Positions 53,170-64,000 of a DNA stretch of 64,000 nt are shown one piece after another. The notes beneath the pieces are model-generated. The model was not told where the DNA came from. It saw nothing but the letters and a program-made list of their open reading frames with translations, and ran no database searches. A program made the translations under genes and the position numbers. The stretch comes from Phascolomyces articulosus (Eukaryota; Mucoromycota; Mucoromycetes; Mucorales; Lichtheimiaceae). The stretch lies in the NCBI GenBank assembly GCA_025677815.1, contig JAIXMP010000007.1, positions 868,001 to 932,000 on the forward strand, written 5' to 3'. How positions within the stretch are numbered: position 1 is the stretch's first letter; the number at the start of each line of letters is the position of its first letter.

Positions 53170-54122
53170 TCAAATAGGGCGTCTACTGTTGTTGTTGCTG
53201 TTGTATATTTCTTCCTCTTGTTGTTTTGATCTTTTTGTACTTTTTTTCATCCATTCCTCCGTCGAGATTGAAATGGAAAACAACCACATCAAATGAGGAC
53301 GACATCGTAGCATATTGAGTAACAAATTGAATAAAGCATGTGGTATGTTGTGAAAATGTAGACATTTTATATTTTTCGTCCTATGAAGAGTCAATGCCTC
53401 CCATTGTTCTTGGGAAAAAAAAGCGTTTGTTGTCGACACCTTGTTGTTGACAATTCAAGATCAATCACGCGCAATGGATCCTGACATTATTTAATGAGAG
53501 GCAATAATTGCCGTAGTGTTCGAATATTTAGGAGTATCAAAGATTCTAATCCATCATCACCAATTTTTCTTGTTTTATCTCACCGAGGCTTTCCAGCATT
53601 TCTAACCTTTGAAGAATATTTCTAGCCTTTGGTAGTCGTTCTTGCTATTTTTTTAGGTTCATCCAAACGATGTTACAAGTATACATATTAAATTCTATAA
53701 TCCCCCAGGTGCTATCCCAGCAATATAATAGTTTATAACGCTATAATCGACATGGGTGTATTCCAATATAGCTTCTACTACGCTATGAAGGTGTCGGAAT
53801 ACTTTTGAAAGAACTTCATAAGATACTTCCATTATAGGGGAATGTGAACGGTCATAACTGGGGCCATTGCTTGTGGTTATCATTGTTGTTAATGGTAATA
53901 ATATACCTTCGTGATGGTTCTGACTAGAAGAAATCCTGGAACTAGGAGAAGAGATTAATGGTTCTCTGCTGTTGTTAAAGTTGTATCATGTTGTGTTTCT
54001 TCTGTACCATATGGACGAGGTTCTCGATTGCCAATGATGAATACCCAAGGAACAATAAATAAATCATTTCCGTTACGATTGTATTGGAGTTTTACTTTGA
54101 AAAGGGCCTGACTCATCTTCAT
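53170..54122 (-). pseudogene. Unidentified minus-strand coding-like fragments
   Basis: Several short frames on the minus strand have protein-like composition but do not join cleanly. A possible start at 54122 (MKMSQALFKVKLQYN, then FIVPWVFIIGN) is followed by EVSYEVLSKVFRHLHSVVEA, RLPKARNILQRLEML, then in another frame GDDGLESLILLNIRTLRQLL, and finally a segment from 53439 to 53170 ending in a basic tail. Stops or frame changes interrupt the series. It could be a decayed gene or one with introns I could not place. The leucine-rich middle part vaguely recalls armadillo-like chromatin-remodeller subunits, but this is not a firm assignment. Confidence 0.35.
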
Positions 54123-54443
54123 TTTTCTGGTTAGATAGTTCTAAGGGTTATGACTGTGGCGGGTGATGTTTTCATATGTGTACGTTAAAGAGGTGGGGTA
54201 AGAGTAATCTGTGATTTTTATATTGTAAACAGTAGCGTATTTCAACAGTAGAAGGCTTTTGTTTATTTTATCTTAAAAACTTTCAAGCCCATATGGAACT
54301 TGGTGTTTCTAGGTATCAAAATAAGACTATAATTGTTTGAAATACATTGTTGAAGGCAAACGTTCTTATTTTAGTAAATAAATAAACAAAAATTGACACC
54401 AGACGCGTTTTCGGATTTTCTTCGCGTTTGTGGTTTTAAAATC

Positions 54444-56036
54444 ATGAGGAAGTCAAAAGAAAAAAGAAGAGGTAAAAAAAAAAATAACTAATCTAGCGCA
54501 TCATAAACAAAATACTTGGAAATGAGCTTTTTATATTTAGAAAGTAGGAATAAGCATAAAACTCATTTAAAAAACCTTTTTATTTCGTTTGTTAGTTGAA
54601 TTTATTAATAGAACGTTCGTGCCTTATCATTGCTCAACACTCTACTCATTTGATGCTGCTCAATCTAAAAAAAAATCTCGTTGGAAGACTGCATTAGCAG
54701 ATAAGTTATGCACAGCATTTGAATTGTCAACAAATATCGGTCAACCACGCCAAAAACAACGGAAAATTAGTATCGAAGAAGGTGAACTAAAGGATATTAT
54801 TATTGAAGAATTTTCTATTGTTGGATGGGATTCTCGTATGTATTTTCCTCTTTAATGAGTATTTTATTGTATGTATATGTATGGATAGTGCGTGTGGCTC
54901 ATGGTAAACATAAACATAATAATAATAGCATGTTTCCCTGTGAATATAACTATAAATATAAGGCATCGAGAGGAAGAGCGGCCATCAACAAATACCATTG
55001 TTATGATTCCAGCTAAAGAACAACCTGCAATCCTCGGTAAATAACGGTTCATAATTTTAAAAACGAAGAAAAAGAAAATCCAATTCGACAATTTATTTAT
55101 ATACATTTATTACAATATAAGGTGCTTGGTCCTATCCACTTTTACTTATACGAGCAAATCCGCTTGTATGGGCTGAAGTAGCAGAGTGGTTAAGGTATGC
55201 ATTCGATTGTGATTTATATCCGCTCAATAAACCATTCCTTAATTTAGAAAGATTGGGTGAATGGTGTGCTCAGCAACTCTCTAATGAAGAAGGTAGGTCC
55301 ATCGATCGATCTATTGATGGGAGAGAGGGATGGGTATCTCAATTTCAATATGAATTAGGAGAAAGAAGGATTGGATGTTGTTTATAAAAAAAAGTTGGCT
55401 CATTTTTTAACGATAACCAACAAAACAGGAACGGGTGGTAAATTAAAAAACCTTGATTTGCGATTCTCGACGAAATATAAACCAAAGACAGACCCATTTG
55501 ATATTTCTCCTGAACCAAAAGTCGGTCCTGTTCAAGCTTTACTTGATGTTGCCGAGATTAATGATATATTTGAAATGTATGGTTTTTTTTTTTCAATTAT
55601 GGAAAGGAACGAGAAAGAGTGAAGAAAGAGTATAGTGTGAATATGAAGATCTTACACGAAAATTCATGTCATTGGCTTTTTTTTTATTATAAAATAATGG
55701 AAAAATTTAGGATAGGAGAAAATAAAAAGTCATTTATTGAAGCCGTCCAAACGCGAATTCAAGTTGATGCAGATGAAGAAATACGATCCAAGTTATTGTT
55801 TACTTTAATAAAAGTGAGCTCTCCTAATGTTCTGCTTGATTTAAACGTTAACAAAATCAAGGTATAAATCATGGTTTTATTGAAAAAATGTGATGGTGAT
55901 GAAAAGGATAGGTTTATTGGAAATAGATAATAACCATATTATACTTAAAATGAAACAGATTCTCTCCGGTACAACGAACGAACAGTTAAATCAAATTATT
56001 GATATATTATGTAATATTCTGTCCTCGTCTAAATAA
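54444..56036 (+). CDS. CENP-L/Fta1-like kinetochore protein, tandem copy 1
   Basis: Exons 54444-54471, 54596-54835, 54929-55036, 55122-55292, 55429-55576, 55711-55861 and 55959-56036 total 924 nt, 307 aa. Intron phases 1,1,1,1,2,0 are identical to those of the downstream paralogue at 56358. Key stretches: EFINRTFVPYHCSTL, VGWDS, SYPLLLIRANPLVWAEVAEWL with AFDCDLYPL, then LKNLDLRFS and a C-terminal IEAVQTRIQV...SKLLFTLIKVSS...NKIKIL. The LL.R...W...V..WL...FDC.L.PL pattern followed by a strand-rich C-terminus resembles CENP-L (Fta1), a constitutive centromere-associated protein partnering CENP-N. The resemblance is by eye and moderate. The first exon (MRKSKEKRR) is short and only fixed by phase. 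Confidence 0.55.
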
Positions 56037-56357
56037 CCAAAAGTACCGACACCAAATATATCTTTTCTTCTTCATCCCTTTGCTTCATTCTAACATCCTC
56101 TTTTTCAATAATCAAAATATAACGTCTTGTAATATAATTAATATATATTGAAGCATCCTTACTTTCCCTGCTCCATTCATATCAATGAGTAGCACATAGC
56201 TATTCCATAATACCTAACTAGGCAATTATAAATATAACTCAGTTTGCACTGACAACAATCTAACGCGTGGTGGTGTTTATATATTAATTTCCTCTGTTTT
56301 ATCGCGTTCCTTTTTTTTTTTTTTTTTTACCGTTCCTGCATATACAACCTGATTATA
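56037..56357. other. Spacer between the tandem CENP-L-like genes
   Basis: 321 bp with poly-T tracts (about T20 near 56310-56328), presumably the terminator of copy 1 and the promoter of copy 2. No further feature seen. Confidence 0.55.
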
Positions 56358-57780
56358 ATGAATTTCGCAAAAAAACAAGTCCACAATCCAGAACAAGGCT
56401 TAGGTAAATGAAGCTGAAAGAAGATATTGAATTAAAAAGAAAGAACCAGAGACTGAATAAACTGTATTCTTTTAAACATATTTATATGTTGATACAGTCA
56501 ATCTTGTGAATAAAACCTTTGACATGTATGAATGTTCAACATTCCATGGATTTCGTACGGAACGACAAATATGTATTAAATTCGAATCATCATTGCAGCG
56601 AGTTTTATCAAAACATTTAAATATAAGAGAAATTACGACCGATGACAAACAACTTCCATCACGATCCAAAATCCAACGACGTATTGCAAGTAATATGAGG
56701 GGTGACCTTCAACGTGTGGACGTTAGACCTTTTCCTATTGAAGGGTGGGATTCCCGTAAGTATCTTTTTGTGCGTAAATTTATAAAGAAAAAGAGAATAA
56801 TATATATATATATATATTAACATTTTTTTATTAGCATATACGCCCATGGAGATTAATATACATATACGATATGACGAAACCGACAAAGATGAAATATCTA
56901 ATATCATTATGATTCCAAGTAAAGAACAACCAGAAAATGAGTGTAAGTCATAAAATTCGTGCATCTCTACGAAGTGGTGATAAAAGGATGATAGAATTCA
57001 ATCTAAAGCTTTATATATATTATTAGCATTTTCAGCATACCCACTTCTTCTCGTACGATCCAAGCAAGTAGTATGGGAAGTGGTAGCACATTGGATTAAA
57101 AGAACATTAGATTGCCATGTCTTTCAATTGACTGTACCAGTAGCATTATTAGGACAAATTGCTGAATGGTGGGCGAGTTATTTATATGATATGCCACCTG
57201 GTGAAAATGAGCGTGTCAATGGTAATATATGAAAAGAGAAGGGAAGGTGGGTTATAGGAGCAATTGTCATAGAGTTCATGTTAATGTATGTTATTTTTTA
57301 GGCTTTCAAATGCGCGCTCCAAAAACAACACTTGGGTTGGAATTTTCAGTGACAGAAATACAGGATATTAGTACATTTACAATATCACTTGAGGTCGAAG
57401 ATGTTATGCGCATGTTTCGAATGTAAAGTTTATGAAATAGAATAAGTAAAAAATGAAAATGAACGATTTTATTTTTATATTGACTTTTTTTTTTAGTGTA
57501 AAAGCAAGTAATATGACACTCCTTGATACAATTACTGAACATATTGCAAATACTATGAGTATACAAGTATCATCCTTCGCTTTAACACAATTACATACAC
57601 CTATTGCTTATATTGATATTAACAAGAAAAAGTTAAAGGTAATAATAATTCTATCATGGGATGATAAAGAATTGAGGAAATTGTATTAACTTTTATCATT
57701 AGATGTTCCCTGGGTCACCTAAAGTACAGCTAATTCGACTTTTGGAAGATTTATGTGGAGCTGCTTCAAACAAATCATAA
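56358..57780 (+). CDS. CENP-L/Fta1-like kinetochore protein, tandem copy 2
   Basis: Exons 56358-56403, 56498-56755, 56835-56942, 57036-57221, 57302-57422, 57497-57638 and 57703-57780 total 939 nt, 312 aa. The start (MNFAKKQVHNPEQGL) is clear and runs in phase to VNLVNKTFDMYECST, which aligns with copy 1. Exons 3 and 7 have exactly the same length as in copy 1 (108 and 78 nt). The conserved block is SYPLLLVRSKQVVWEVVAHWI with TLDCHVFQL; IIMIPSKEQP aligns with IVMIPAKEQP in copy 1. The C-terminal part (LGLEFSVTEIQDIST, LLDTITEHIANTM, NKKKLK) fits the CENP-L-like strand-rich domain. Overall identity to copy 1 is low, so the duplication is old. Confidence 0.55.
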
Positions 57781-58322
57781 GATCTTCTTCTTGTCTATGT
57801 AAATATGTATATGACGACCTATCACCTATAACAAACCCTTTTATAATATATAGTCTCATTTGTAATAATAAAGAATTGGAATTTATGCAAAAAGTTCATG
57901 GATAAACTTATAAACATTTATGTCTGGAAAACAAAAAAAAAACCTTTTGTACTACAATAAATATTTTTTAATCGAAAGGTTTTCTACAGCTTTGAACTAA
58001 ACTCAAAAGTGAAAAGTGGCAAGATCTTTACCACTACCTCTAACCAGAAACAAGGGGAGGAGGAGTTGGGTGTGTTCTATACAAATATAATTAATATACC
58101 AATTTCAAACCACATTTTTGCAATTCAATGGAATCTCTATCCTCATTATAAATCTCTTCATATTGCATCTCATTCTTCTTCCCTTCTCCCCCTTTATTTT
58201 TTTTTATAATATATACAACTTCATTTCTTTTTATTTTATTATTTTAAACTTGATCTTCCCCTATTTCAAATTCATAAAAGAAACAAAACTCTCTATAAAA
58301 CCTTTTCTTTATCTTTCTCTCT

Positions 58323-58364
<42 letters not shown>

Positions 58365-58447
58365 TTTTGCCACCTCCTCAACTTTACTTTTTATTTCTTT
58401 CAAAAGACAATACCCTCTTCATTGATTGGTCAATCTCGAATAAAATC
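57781..58447. other. Intergenic and 5' leader with a 37-nt T run
   Basis: The 3' flank of copy 2 and the leader of the next gene. A run of about 37 T occurs at 58326-58362 and ends in TTAG, so it may be the polypyrimidine tract of a leader intron. No gene seen. Confidence 0.55.
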
Positions 58448-60120
58448 ATGGCAAAAGAGACAGCACCTCCAAAAGCTGTCAACATTGTACGTCCTTCGCA
58501 TAGTTTTATGCCACAAAAACCTGCATCCCGGATTTCAACATCGTCATCTTCAGTAGCAAGTTTTGTGAGTGCTCCTCCAACAACTTATCTTTATCAACAA
58601 CAGCACAGCCACTCACAAAGTAATCAATATCAGCGTCACCCAACTACTTCCACTTCGAAAGCACCACGGGTGGCTTCTACTACCAGAGTTCATGATACCG
58701 TCAATCATTCTAATAAACCTGCCCTTAATATTTATCATCCACCTTCACCTCCTCAACCACAACCACAACAACAACGTTCAAAAACATTTAGTCTAATAGA
58801 TACTTCACATAATAACAATAATCATAGACGATCCATCGTTACATCTTCATCCTCATCTTCTTCTTTATCCAATACGCATCATCATCATCATCATCAACCT
58901 CATGCTAATCATTCAACAGCCATTTTATCACCTCCTTCTCCGCCACCACAACAATATACATCTTCATCCACCGTTTCTTCTTTTTCATCATCCATGACAG
59001 GTTCTTCTTCTTCTTCCGCCTCCCATTATCAACAACAACAATCACATCGTCCTAATTTTGAAATTTATAAACCCCCTTCCAGGGCAAAAACACTTGCTGT
59101 CCCTCCGGCTGGTCTGGTATCACAGCAACATTCCCCTCGTCGTCCTGCTTCACATCATTCTACCGTACGAAATTTAGTAGTCGGTCCAATATCAAAACCT
59201 CATGAGGAGCCTATAACGAATGTTGCCAATAATAACCATATTATTCATGATGAAAGTCCGGATGAACTTTCTGATCAAGATGATGAGAGTGACACTATTA
59301 GAGATAGTGAAGATGATAATGATCAAGGTTTAGAGAATGTTGATGACGAAGAAGAAGAAGAAGAAGAGGATGAAGAAGTCAATGAGGCTCGAGTGAATCG
59401 CAAGGTAATAATAATATTTTTTTAAAAAGAAACCCAAGGGGAAAGGGAAGAAGGAGAATAGACAATTTCATTGATATGAATTAGGATTGGGGATAAGGTA
59501 AGGGGCGGGGGAGTTGAAACTTGAATTCATAAACTTAACGTTATATTTTTATCTTATCATATGAAAAAAAAAATAGATTGCTGATTTAGAGATATCCAAT
59601 CGATCTTTACTTGCTGTTAATTCCATGTTAGAAGCCACTGTACGTAAACAAGCATCTGAAGTTGCAAAAATGAAAAGTCAAATAAGGTAAATTAAAATGA
59701 ATGAAAGATGGAGAATTATACCACGGTTTGTATAAGTAATAATAGAAAATAACATTTTAAAAATAAATAGTGGACAACATCCTATTGAACCAATACCACC
59801 ACCTACAATATTAGCAGAAACAACAGATTTATCGGATGATGAATGGGAAAAGGATGAACAATTTTGTCGTTTATTTAGAATGACAGAACAAATGATTGAA
59901 CAAGGACAAAAGGCTCTTTCTTTTGAATTTAAAGCAATGGGTCGTGTCTTATCTCAGTACAATCAAGATGATGACGATGATGAAGAAGCGGAAGAGAATG
60001 ATGATAAAATTCGAAATAAAGGTATAAAAAAATAAGAGTAATTCATGCCGCTTGTTACAAGAAGATAACTCATCCTCATTATTCTTTTATTATATAGAAA
60101 TCAAAAATGAAATATCTTAA
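58448..60120 (+). CDS. Low-complexity Ser/Gln/His-rich protein with C-terminal coiled coil, unknown function
   Basis: Exons 58448-59404, 59577-59686, 59771-60021 and 60098-60120 give 1341 nt, 446 aa. If the last donor is not used, the frame stops at 60035 instead. The N-terminal 300 residues are dominated by Ser, Gln, Pro and His runs (H8 near 58880, SSSS tracts). An acidic tract DDEEEEEEEDEE follows, then a conserved-looking C-terminal helix region (IADLEISNRSLLAVNSMLEA, RKQASEVAKMKSQI) and a WEKDEQFCRLFRMTEQMIEQGQ segment suggestive of a coiled coil. The start is the ATG at 58448 rather than an upstream one because the upstream frame runs through the poly-T tract. I do not recognise the family. 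Confidence 0.75.
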
Positions 60121-60368
60121 ACAAAATGTAGACCATCCATCTTAAACTTATTATTATTATTATTATTATTATACTTATTATTATGAATATATAAATTATT
60201 TGTCCTCTCTCTTTCTCTCTTTAAAACCACCTTATTACATATATTACACCCTTCCATACATATATATTATATATATAAATATATATACTACACACATTAT
60301 CATAAAATTACACAATATTATATATATATACATAAAACAACAATGATGTGGTTTTTAATGTTTTCATT

Positions 60369-60724
60369 TCAACGACTGCGATGGGTGTGATTGATATAAT
60401 CTTCAACAATGTGAGCAGTTTCTTTTGCATTATAACGTTCTTCTGTTTCACTATTTTGTCGTTCTCTGCGTGCTTGTTCTTCAAGTTTAGCCACTTCTTT
60501 CTAATAATCATGATCATACGTAGACATCAATAAACACAAGTTATACATAGAAATAAAATAAAATCACTTACCCAACTCAAGTTTTGTTGCTCATCAGAAG
60601 GTGCTTCCTGGTTACTTTCACCAAGAATATCAAGATCAAAAGTTGGTTTACTTCCATCACGAATCATTGGTTCACCACTGTCTTCAACAGTTTCCATTGT
60701 CACTCTGTGTTTACGACCTGTCAT
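60369..60724 (-). CDS. Small conserved-looking protein of 94 aa, unknown function
   Basis: Minus-strand exons 60724-60572 and 60500-60369 (285 nt, 94 aa) joined in phase 0. The N-terminus is MTGRKHRVTMETVEDSG, then PTFDLDILGES. The C-terminal half is a charged helix (EVAKLEEQARRERQ, ERYNAKETAHIVEDYI). The start at 60724 was preferred to upstream in-frame codons because the sequence above it is a Phe/Leu-rich translation of a T-rich leader. No family was assigned; the compact structure and intact splice sites argue for a real gene. Confidence 0.7.
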
Positions 60725-61981
60725 GATGATGTATCTGATGGAATAATAGGAATGATAAAGGTGAATTTGTGATTTTTTTTCTTGGTTTATGAGAAAAAAT
60801 AATAATAAAAAGAAGAAGAGAAAAAAAAAAAGTGTTATGTTATTTGGGAAGATATATAAAAAAAAATCAACCGTGGGTTTTTTCGCATCGATTTTATGCA
60901 TCTTTTAACCAATCATAGTTATTTCATTATTACTAGGGAAAAAAAGGATAAACAATAAGTTTCTCATCAACATCATCATCATCATCATAAGCCTTTTAGT
61001 TTTTATATCTGAATACTCTCAAATATTGATGGATTATCTTGTTATCTTGGTTGAATAATAAGATCAAATAACCCGCTTTATTAATGAATAAAAAACGTTT
61101 ACATGCCTAATGAATTTTTTTATTTTCTATAAACATGCAACAACAAGGCAGCAGGTCGTGTGAGAGAAATTCATAAGTTTAGTAGCATTTTTTATTATTG
61201 TAACAAACAAACAACGTTAATAGAAAAACTGGTTGTTACGTATAATAAATGGTTTTACAAGGTTAATTCCCAATTTCTCAAATCTCCATAAAAGATGTGA
61301 TAAGTTAGCATAGTAGATAAATGTTTCATCCATTAGGAGTGGAATAGATCTATAGTCTATTTTTTTTGCGGTGATAATAAAAGAAGTCTTTTTTTACATT
61401 AACATTGATGAATGGATTGACTACTGTTGTTCAAAAGTCAGTATTTTTTTTCTATGTTGATAAAGTCAGCAAATCAAAATAAAGTTTAAAATGGAATGCG
61501 AGTCGAGATTTTCGATACTAATTATAAAAAATGAGATAGACAGACAGAAATAGTATTTGTGTCCCTTGTGTTACCGTGGATCAGGTTCCATTTTTTTTTT
61601 TCTATTCTAATAAGTCCATCAACAAGTACCTGTAATAATTTGATATATCATCATGACTTTACAAATTGATATAAGATATTATGATAATAGTAAAAATAAC
61701 TCATGTATCGTTTAGATGAATTTATGTATAAGAAACGAAAAAGGATCTGTAAGTATATAATAATAATAATAAATAAATAAATCAATATAAAAAAATATGC
61801 TCCCCCATTTTCATAATTATTCATTGCTATTTTTATCATGGTATCCCTTTAAAAGGGAGCATCCCAAAAAAAAAATAATAAAACAACTTTTTTGAAAGCC
61901 TCCTCCATCCGTTCCTAATAATATTTTCTTTCTTTTTTTCTTTTTTTTTTTTTTTTAACTTTAATCAACTCATATAAAACT
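60725..61981. other. Intergenic between divergent genes
   Basis: About 1.26 kb, AT-rich. It contains a CAT trinucleotide repeat near 60968-60988 and T-runs close to the start of the next gene (61928-61956). No gene recognised. Confidence 0.55.
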
Positions 61982-63107
61982 ATGCATCTTCATACTCGAT
62001 TATTATTATTATTTGCATTTTTATTTTCAATTTTAACCGCTTCTGCTGTTGAATTCGAGAAGCGAGGTAATGTTTTTATAAAAAGATGATGGCTATTTTT
62101 TCTCCTGATTTGACATTTAAAAACTAAAATCTCGTGTTTCTTCTTCTTTCATATATATTTATTTACATTATAATATAATAGTACCACAAGAACCAGGTAA
62201 AGAATGGAGGCCAACTAATTATTAATGGGATTTTTTTAAAAAAAAAAGAAAAAAGAAAAAAAGAATACTAAATTCATGATAAATTACAATGGTTGAAATC
62301 AGGTCAACAACCTGTTCCATCCAGTAACGCCGAACCTGCTCCTCCTAGTAGTAATGCACCTCAACCCACAAACGCACCACCTGCTTCTGGATCAGGTTCA
62401 CAAGCACCCAACACAGCTGTCGGTAGTCAACAACCTCAAGGCAATCAAACAGCCAATGGTAGTGACCCAGTGGCTGGATTACCTACTACTGGATCTTTTG
62501 GCAACACTATCTATCCTGGCGAAGCAACTTTTATTGAACCTACTGGCAGTAAATCCGTTTCACCTTTATTCCGTATTGATTCACGAGAAAATGTAACTTT
62601 CCGTTGGGGATATTCTTCTTTACGTGTACGACCTGTCAACTTGACATTAGCTGCTGTAGGTCCTCAATCCGCTACTTATACTATTGCTCAAATGGATGGT
62701 GGTGCTACAAGTGCTGTTTGGCATTTGTCCGATGTACCTGCAGAAACTCCCTTGTTTAATGGCATGTATCAAATTCAACTTTATGATCAACGTGGTGTAA
62801 GCGCTCACGCTCAACCTGGTTATTTGGCACCTGCATCACGTTTGACAATTGCTTTTTATAATCCTGAATCTTATCGACCCATGACTGGATGTAAGTTTCT
62901 TTCTCTTACTTATTTTATCACTGTCATTTACAAAAAAATAAACATACTCATGTTTTATATTTTTATATAAATATAGCGGATTATTGCCCAACCTGTTTTT
63001 ATGATGCAGGCAATCGATTATTGTCTCATACTTTTGGTGGACTTGGAATAGCTTTTGGCATTGCATGTGTTACCTCTGTAGCATTTATTTATGGTCTTCT
63101 TTATTAA
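61982..63107 (+). CDS. Secreted/membrane-anchored DUF7137-type protein
   Basis: Exons 61982-62066, 62182-62196, 62303-62890 and 62977-63107 total 819 nt, 272 aa. Exon 2 is a 15-nt microexon (VPQEP). A signal peptide covers about the first 22 residues (RLLLLFAFLFSILTASA), followed by a KR processing-like site. A Pro/Ser/Asn/Gln-rich linker extends to about residue 100. The globular domain carries NVTFRWGYSSLRV, SATYTIAQMD, VWHLSD, YQIQLYDQRG, AQPGYLAPAS and YNPESYRPMTG, the pattern of the fungal DUF7137 domain. A SDYCPTCF motif and a C-terminal hydrophobic helix (LGIAFGIACVTSVAFIYGLLY) probably anchor it in the membrane. It likely acts at the cell surface; molecular function is unknown. Confidence 0.88.
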
Positions 63108-64000
63108 AAAAGAACGGTATAAATTGACACCTTAAAAAAATCAAAGCTGAAAACGTACATATATAAATATTAAAAAAAAGAAGAATCAACTTAGTCCATC
63201 ATGTATTATTGATACCAAACCATACCATTTCTTTCCTAGTACTTCTTTTAACAACAAAACACATTTTATCTCCTCCTACCTATTTTTTTTTTATCTTCCT
63301 CCTTTTTTTTTATTCAATCACTTTCAATTTTACAAAACGAATAGATTTTTTTGTTCCATTCTGCCAGAATAATAATAATAATAATAATTAAAAAATTATG
63401 AGATTTATCGAAAATGCAGAAATTTATTATATTTTTCTCCTTTTTTCTCTTTCTCTCTCTTCCCCTCATCCTATATATAAGGAGGAATCATGGTTAATAA
63501 TTACTATATTTTAATTATAATGAAGTGGTTTTGAACGATTAGTAAGGTAATGGGGAGAAAAGTACTATTTGTAATGGACGAGTCGAGGAACATGTTATAT
63601 TGTTGATGAGGATGGAGTACTAATAGTATAGATAAAACAATGGTCCTCGATGACTGAATGAGATGTATTGAGAATCTATTCTTAGATCTCATAGTCGTTG
63701 TACTAGTTTGCTTGCGCCCGACAATCACCCAATTATAAAAATAATGTGATTTACTTCACTTTAAATAACATTGTCAAAGCCGATTTGGCTTTGCATAATA
63801 CAATGTTCCAGTCATATCTTCTTTTATTCCATTGTACTAGTTTATATTGCCTGTGCTGAATTTTCTCTCTATTTCCACATTGATCATTTTAGTATTGTAC
63901 TTTTTTTTTTGCATAAAAGGTATATATTTTTTCTCAAAGATCCAGGAATCTTGACATAGTAATGGATATGAGAGCATTACTTCGAAATAGTCGGATAGAT
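63108..64000. other. 3' flank and intergenic sequence to the window end
   Basis: AT-rich, with an AAT trinucleotide repeat near 63368-63389 and several T-runs. No gene or RNA recognised. Confidence 0.5.

Noticed and set aside
55171..55215. Possible tRNA gene: GCAGAGTGGTTAAGG resembles a tRNA A-box/D-arm
   Set aside because: No matching anticodon arm, T-arm or acceptor stem follows, and the stretch is inside a phase-consistent exon (AEVAEWLRYAFDC) of the CENP-L-like gene.
58118..58447. Upstream in-frame extension of the 58448 gene to 58118
   Set aside because: The extension translates a 37-nt T run into poly-Phe; the ATG at 58448 gives a plausible N-terminus and the T run looks like a leader or splice tract.

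Overview
The window is nuclear DNA from an early-diverging filamentous fungus, most likely Mucoromycota (Mucorales-like). It is very AT-rich, and its genes carry many short GT-AG introns, microexons and pyrimidine-rich leaders. Eleven intact spliced gene models and one spliced but stop-interrupted frame were rebuilt by hand; in all of them the exon lengths sum to a multiple of three.

Left gene-rich part (1-14830): the 3' end of an AMP-binding acyl-CoA synthetase (+); a 12-exon, 750-aa beta-adaptin without an ear domain (+); an unusual six-exon, roughly 1100-codon frame with a GIY-YIG nuclease-like domain and an RG-rich tail, broken by three in-frame stop codons (-); a hexokinase-family protein with degraded nucleotide-binding motifs (+); and ribosomal protein uL24/RPL26 (-).

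Transposon block (16414-31958): two near-identical 4208-bp arms in inverted orientation flank a 7.1-kb core. The right arm starts inside an intact intron-bearing tRNA-Ile(UAU) gene and continues without a break into a decayed Mutator-like (MULE) element. The left arm carries only the 5' part of that tRNA and a truncated MULE, so the left arm is the derived copy. The MULE encodes a FAR1-type DNA-binding region, a DDE transposase, a tail with a KGRP-type motif, an OTU protease-like domain and an RTC4-like domain. The core also holds a Helitron remnant and a Tc1/mariner-IS630-type remnant. Solo LTRs of two families lie in the arms and inside the MULE.

Right gene-rich part (32023-64000): the WD40 polyadenylation factor WDR33/Pfs2 (+); a divergent head-to-head pair of F-box/LRR paralogues; the complex I 49-kDa subunit NDUFS2 (-); a PKA-type catalytic subunit (-) whose first exon has no in-frame AUG; unidentified coding-like debris (-); a tandem pair of seven-exon paralogues that resemble the kinetochore protein CENP-L/Fta1 (+); a low-complexity/coiled-coil protein (+); a small conserved-looking 94-aa protein (-); and a DUF7137-type secreted or membrane-anchored protein (+).

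The genes are ordinary housekeeping and accessory loci with no operon logic. The parts worth following up are the inverted-duplicated transposon block, the MULE-OTU-RTC4 composite, the stop-interrupted GIY-YIG gene and the duplicated CENP-L-like genes.
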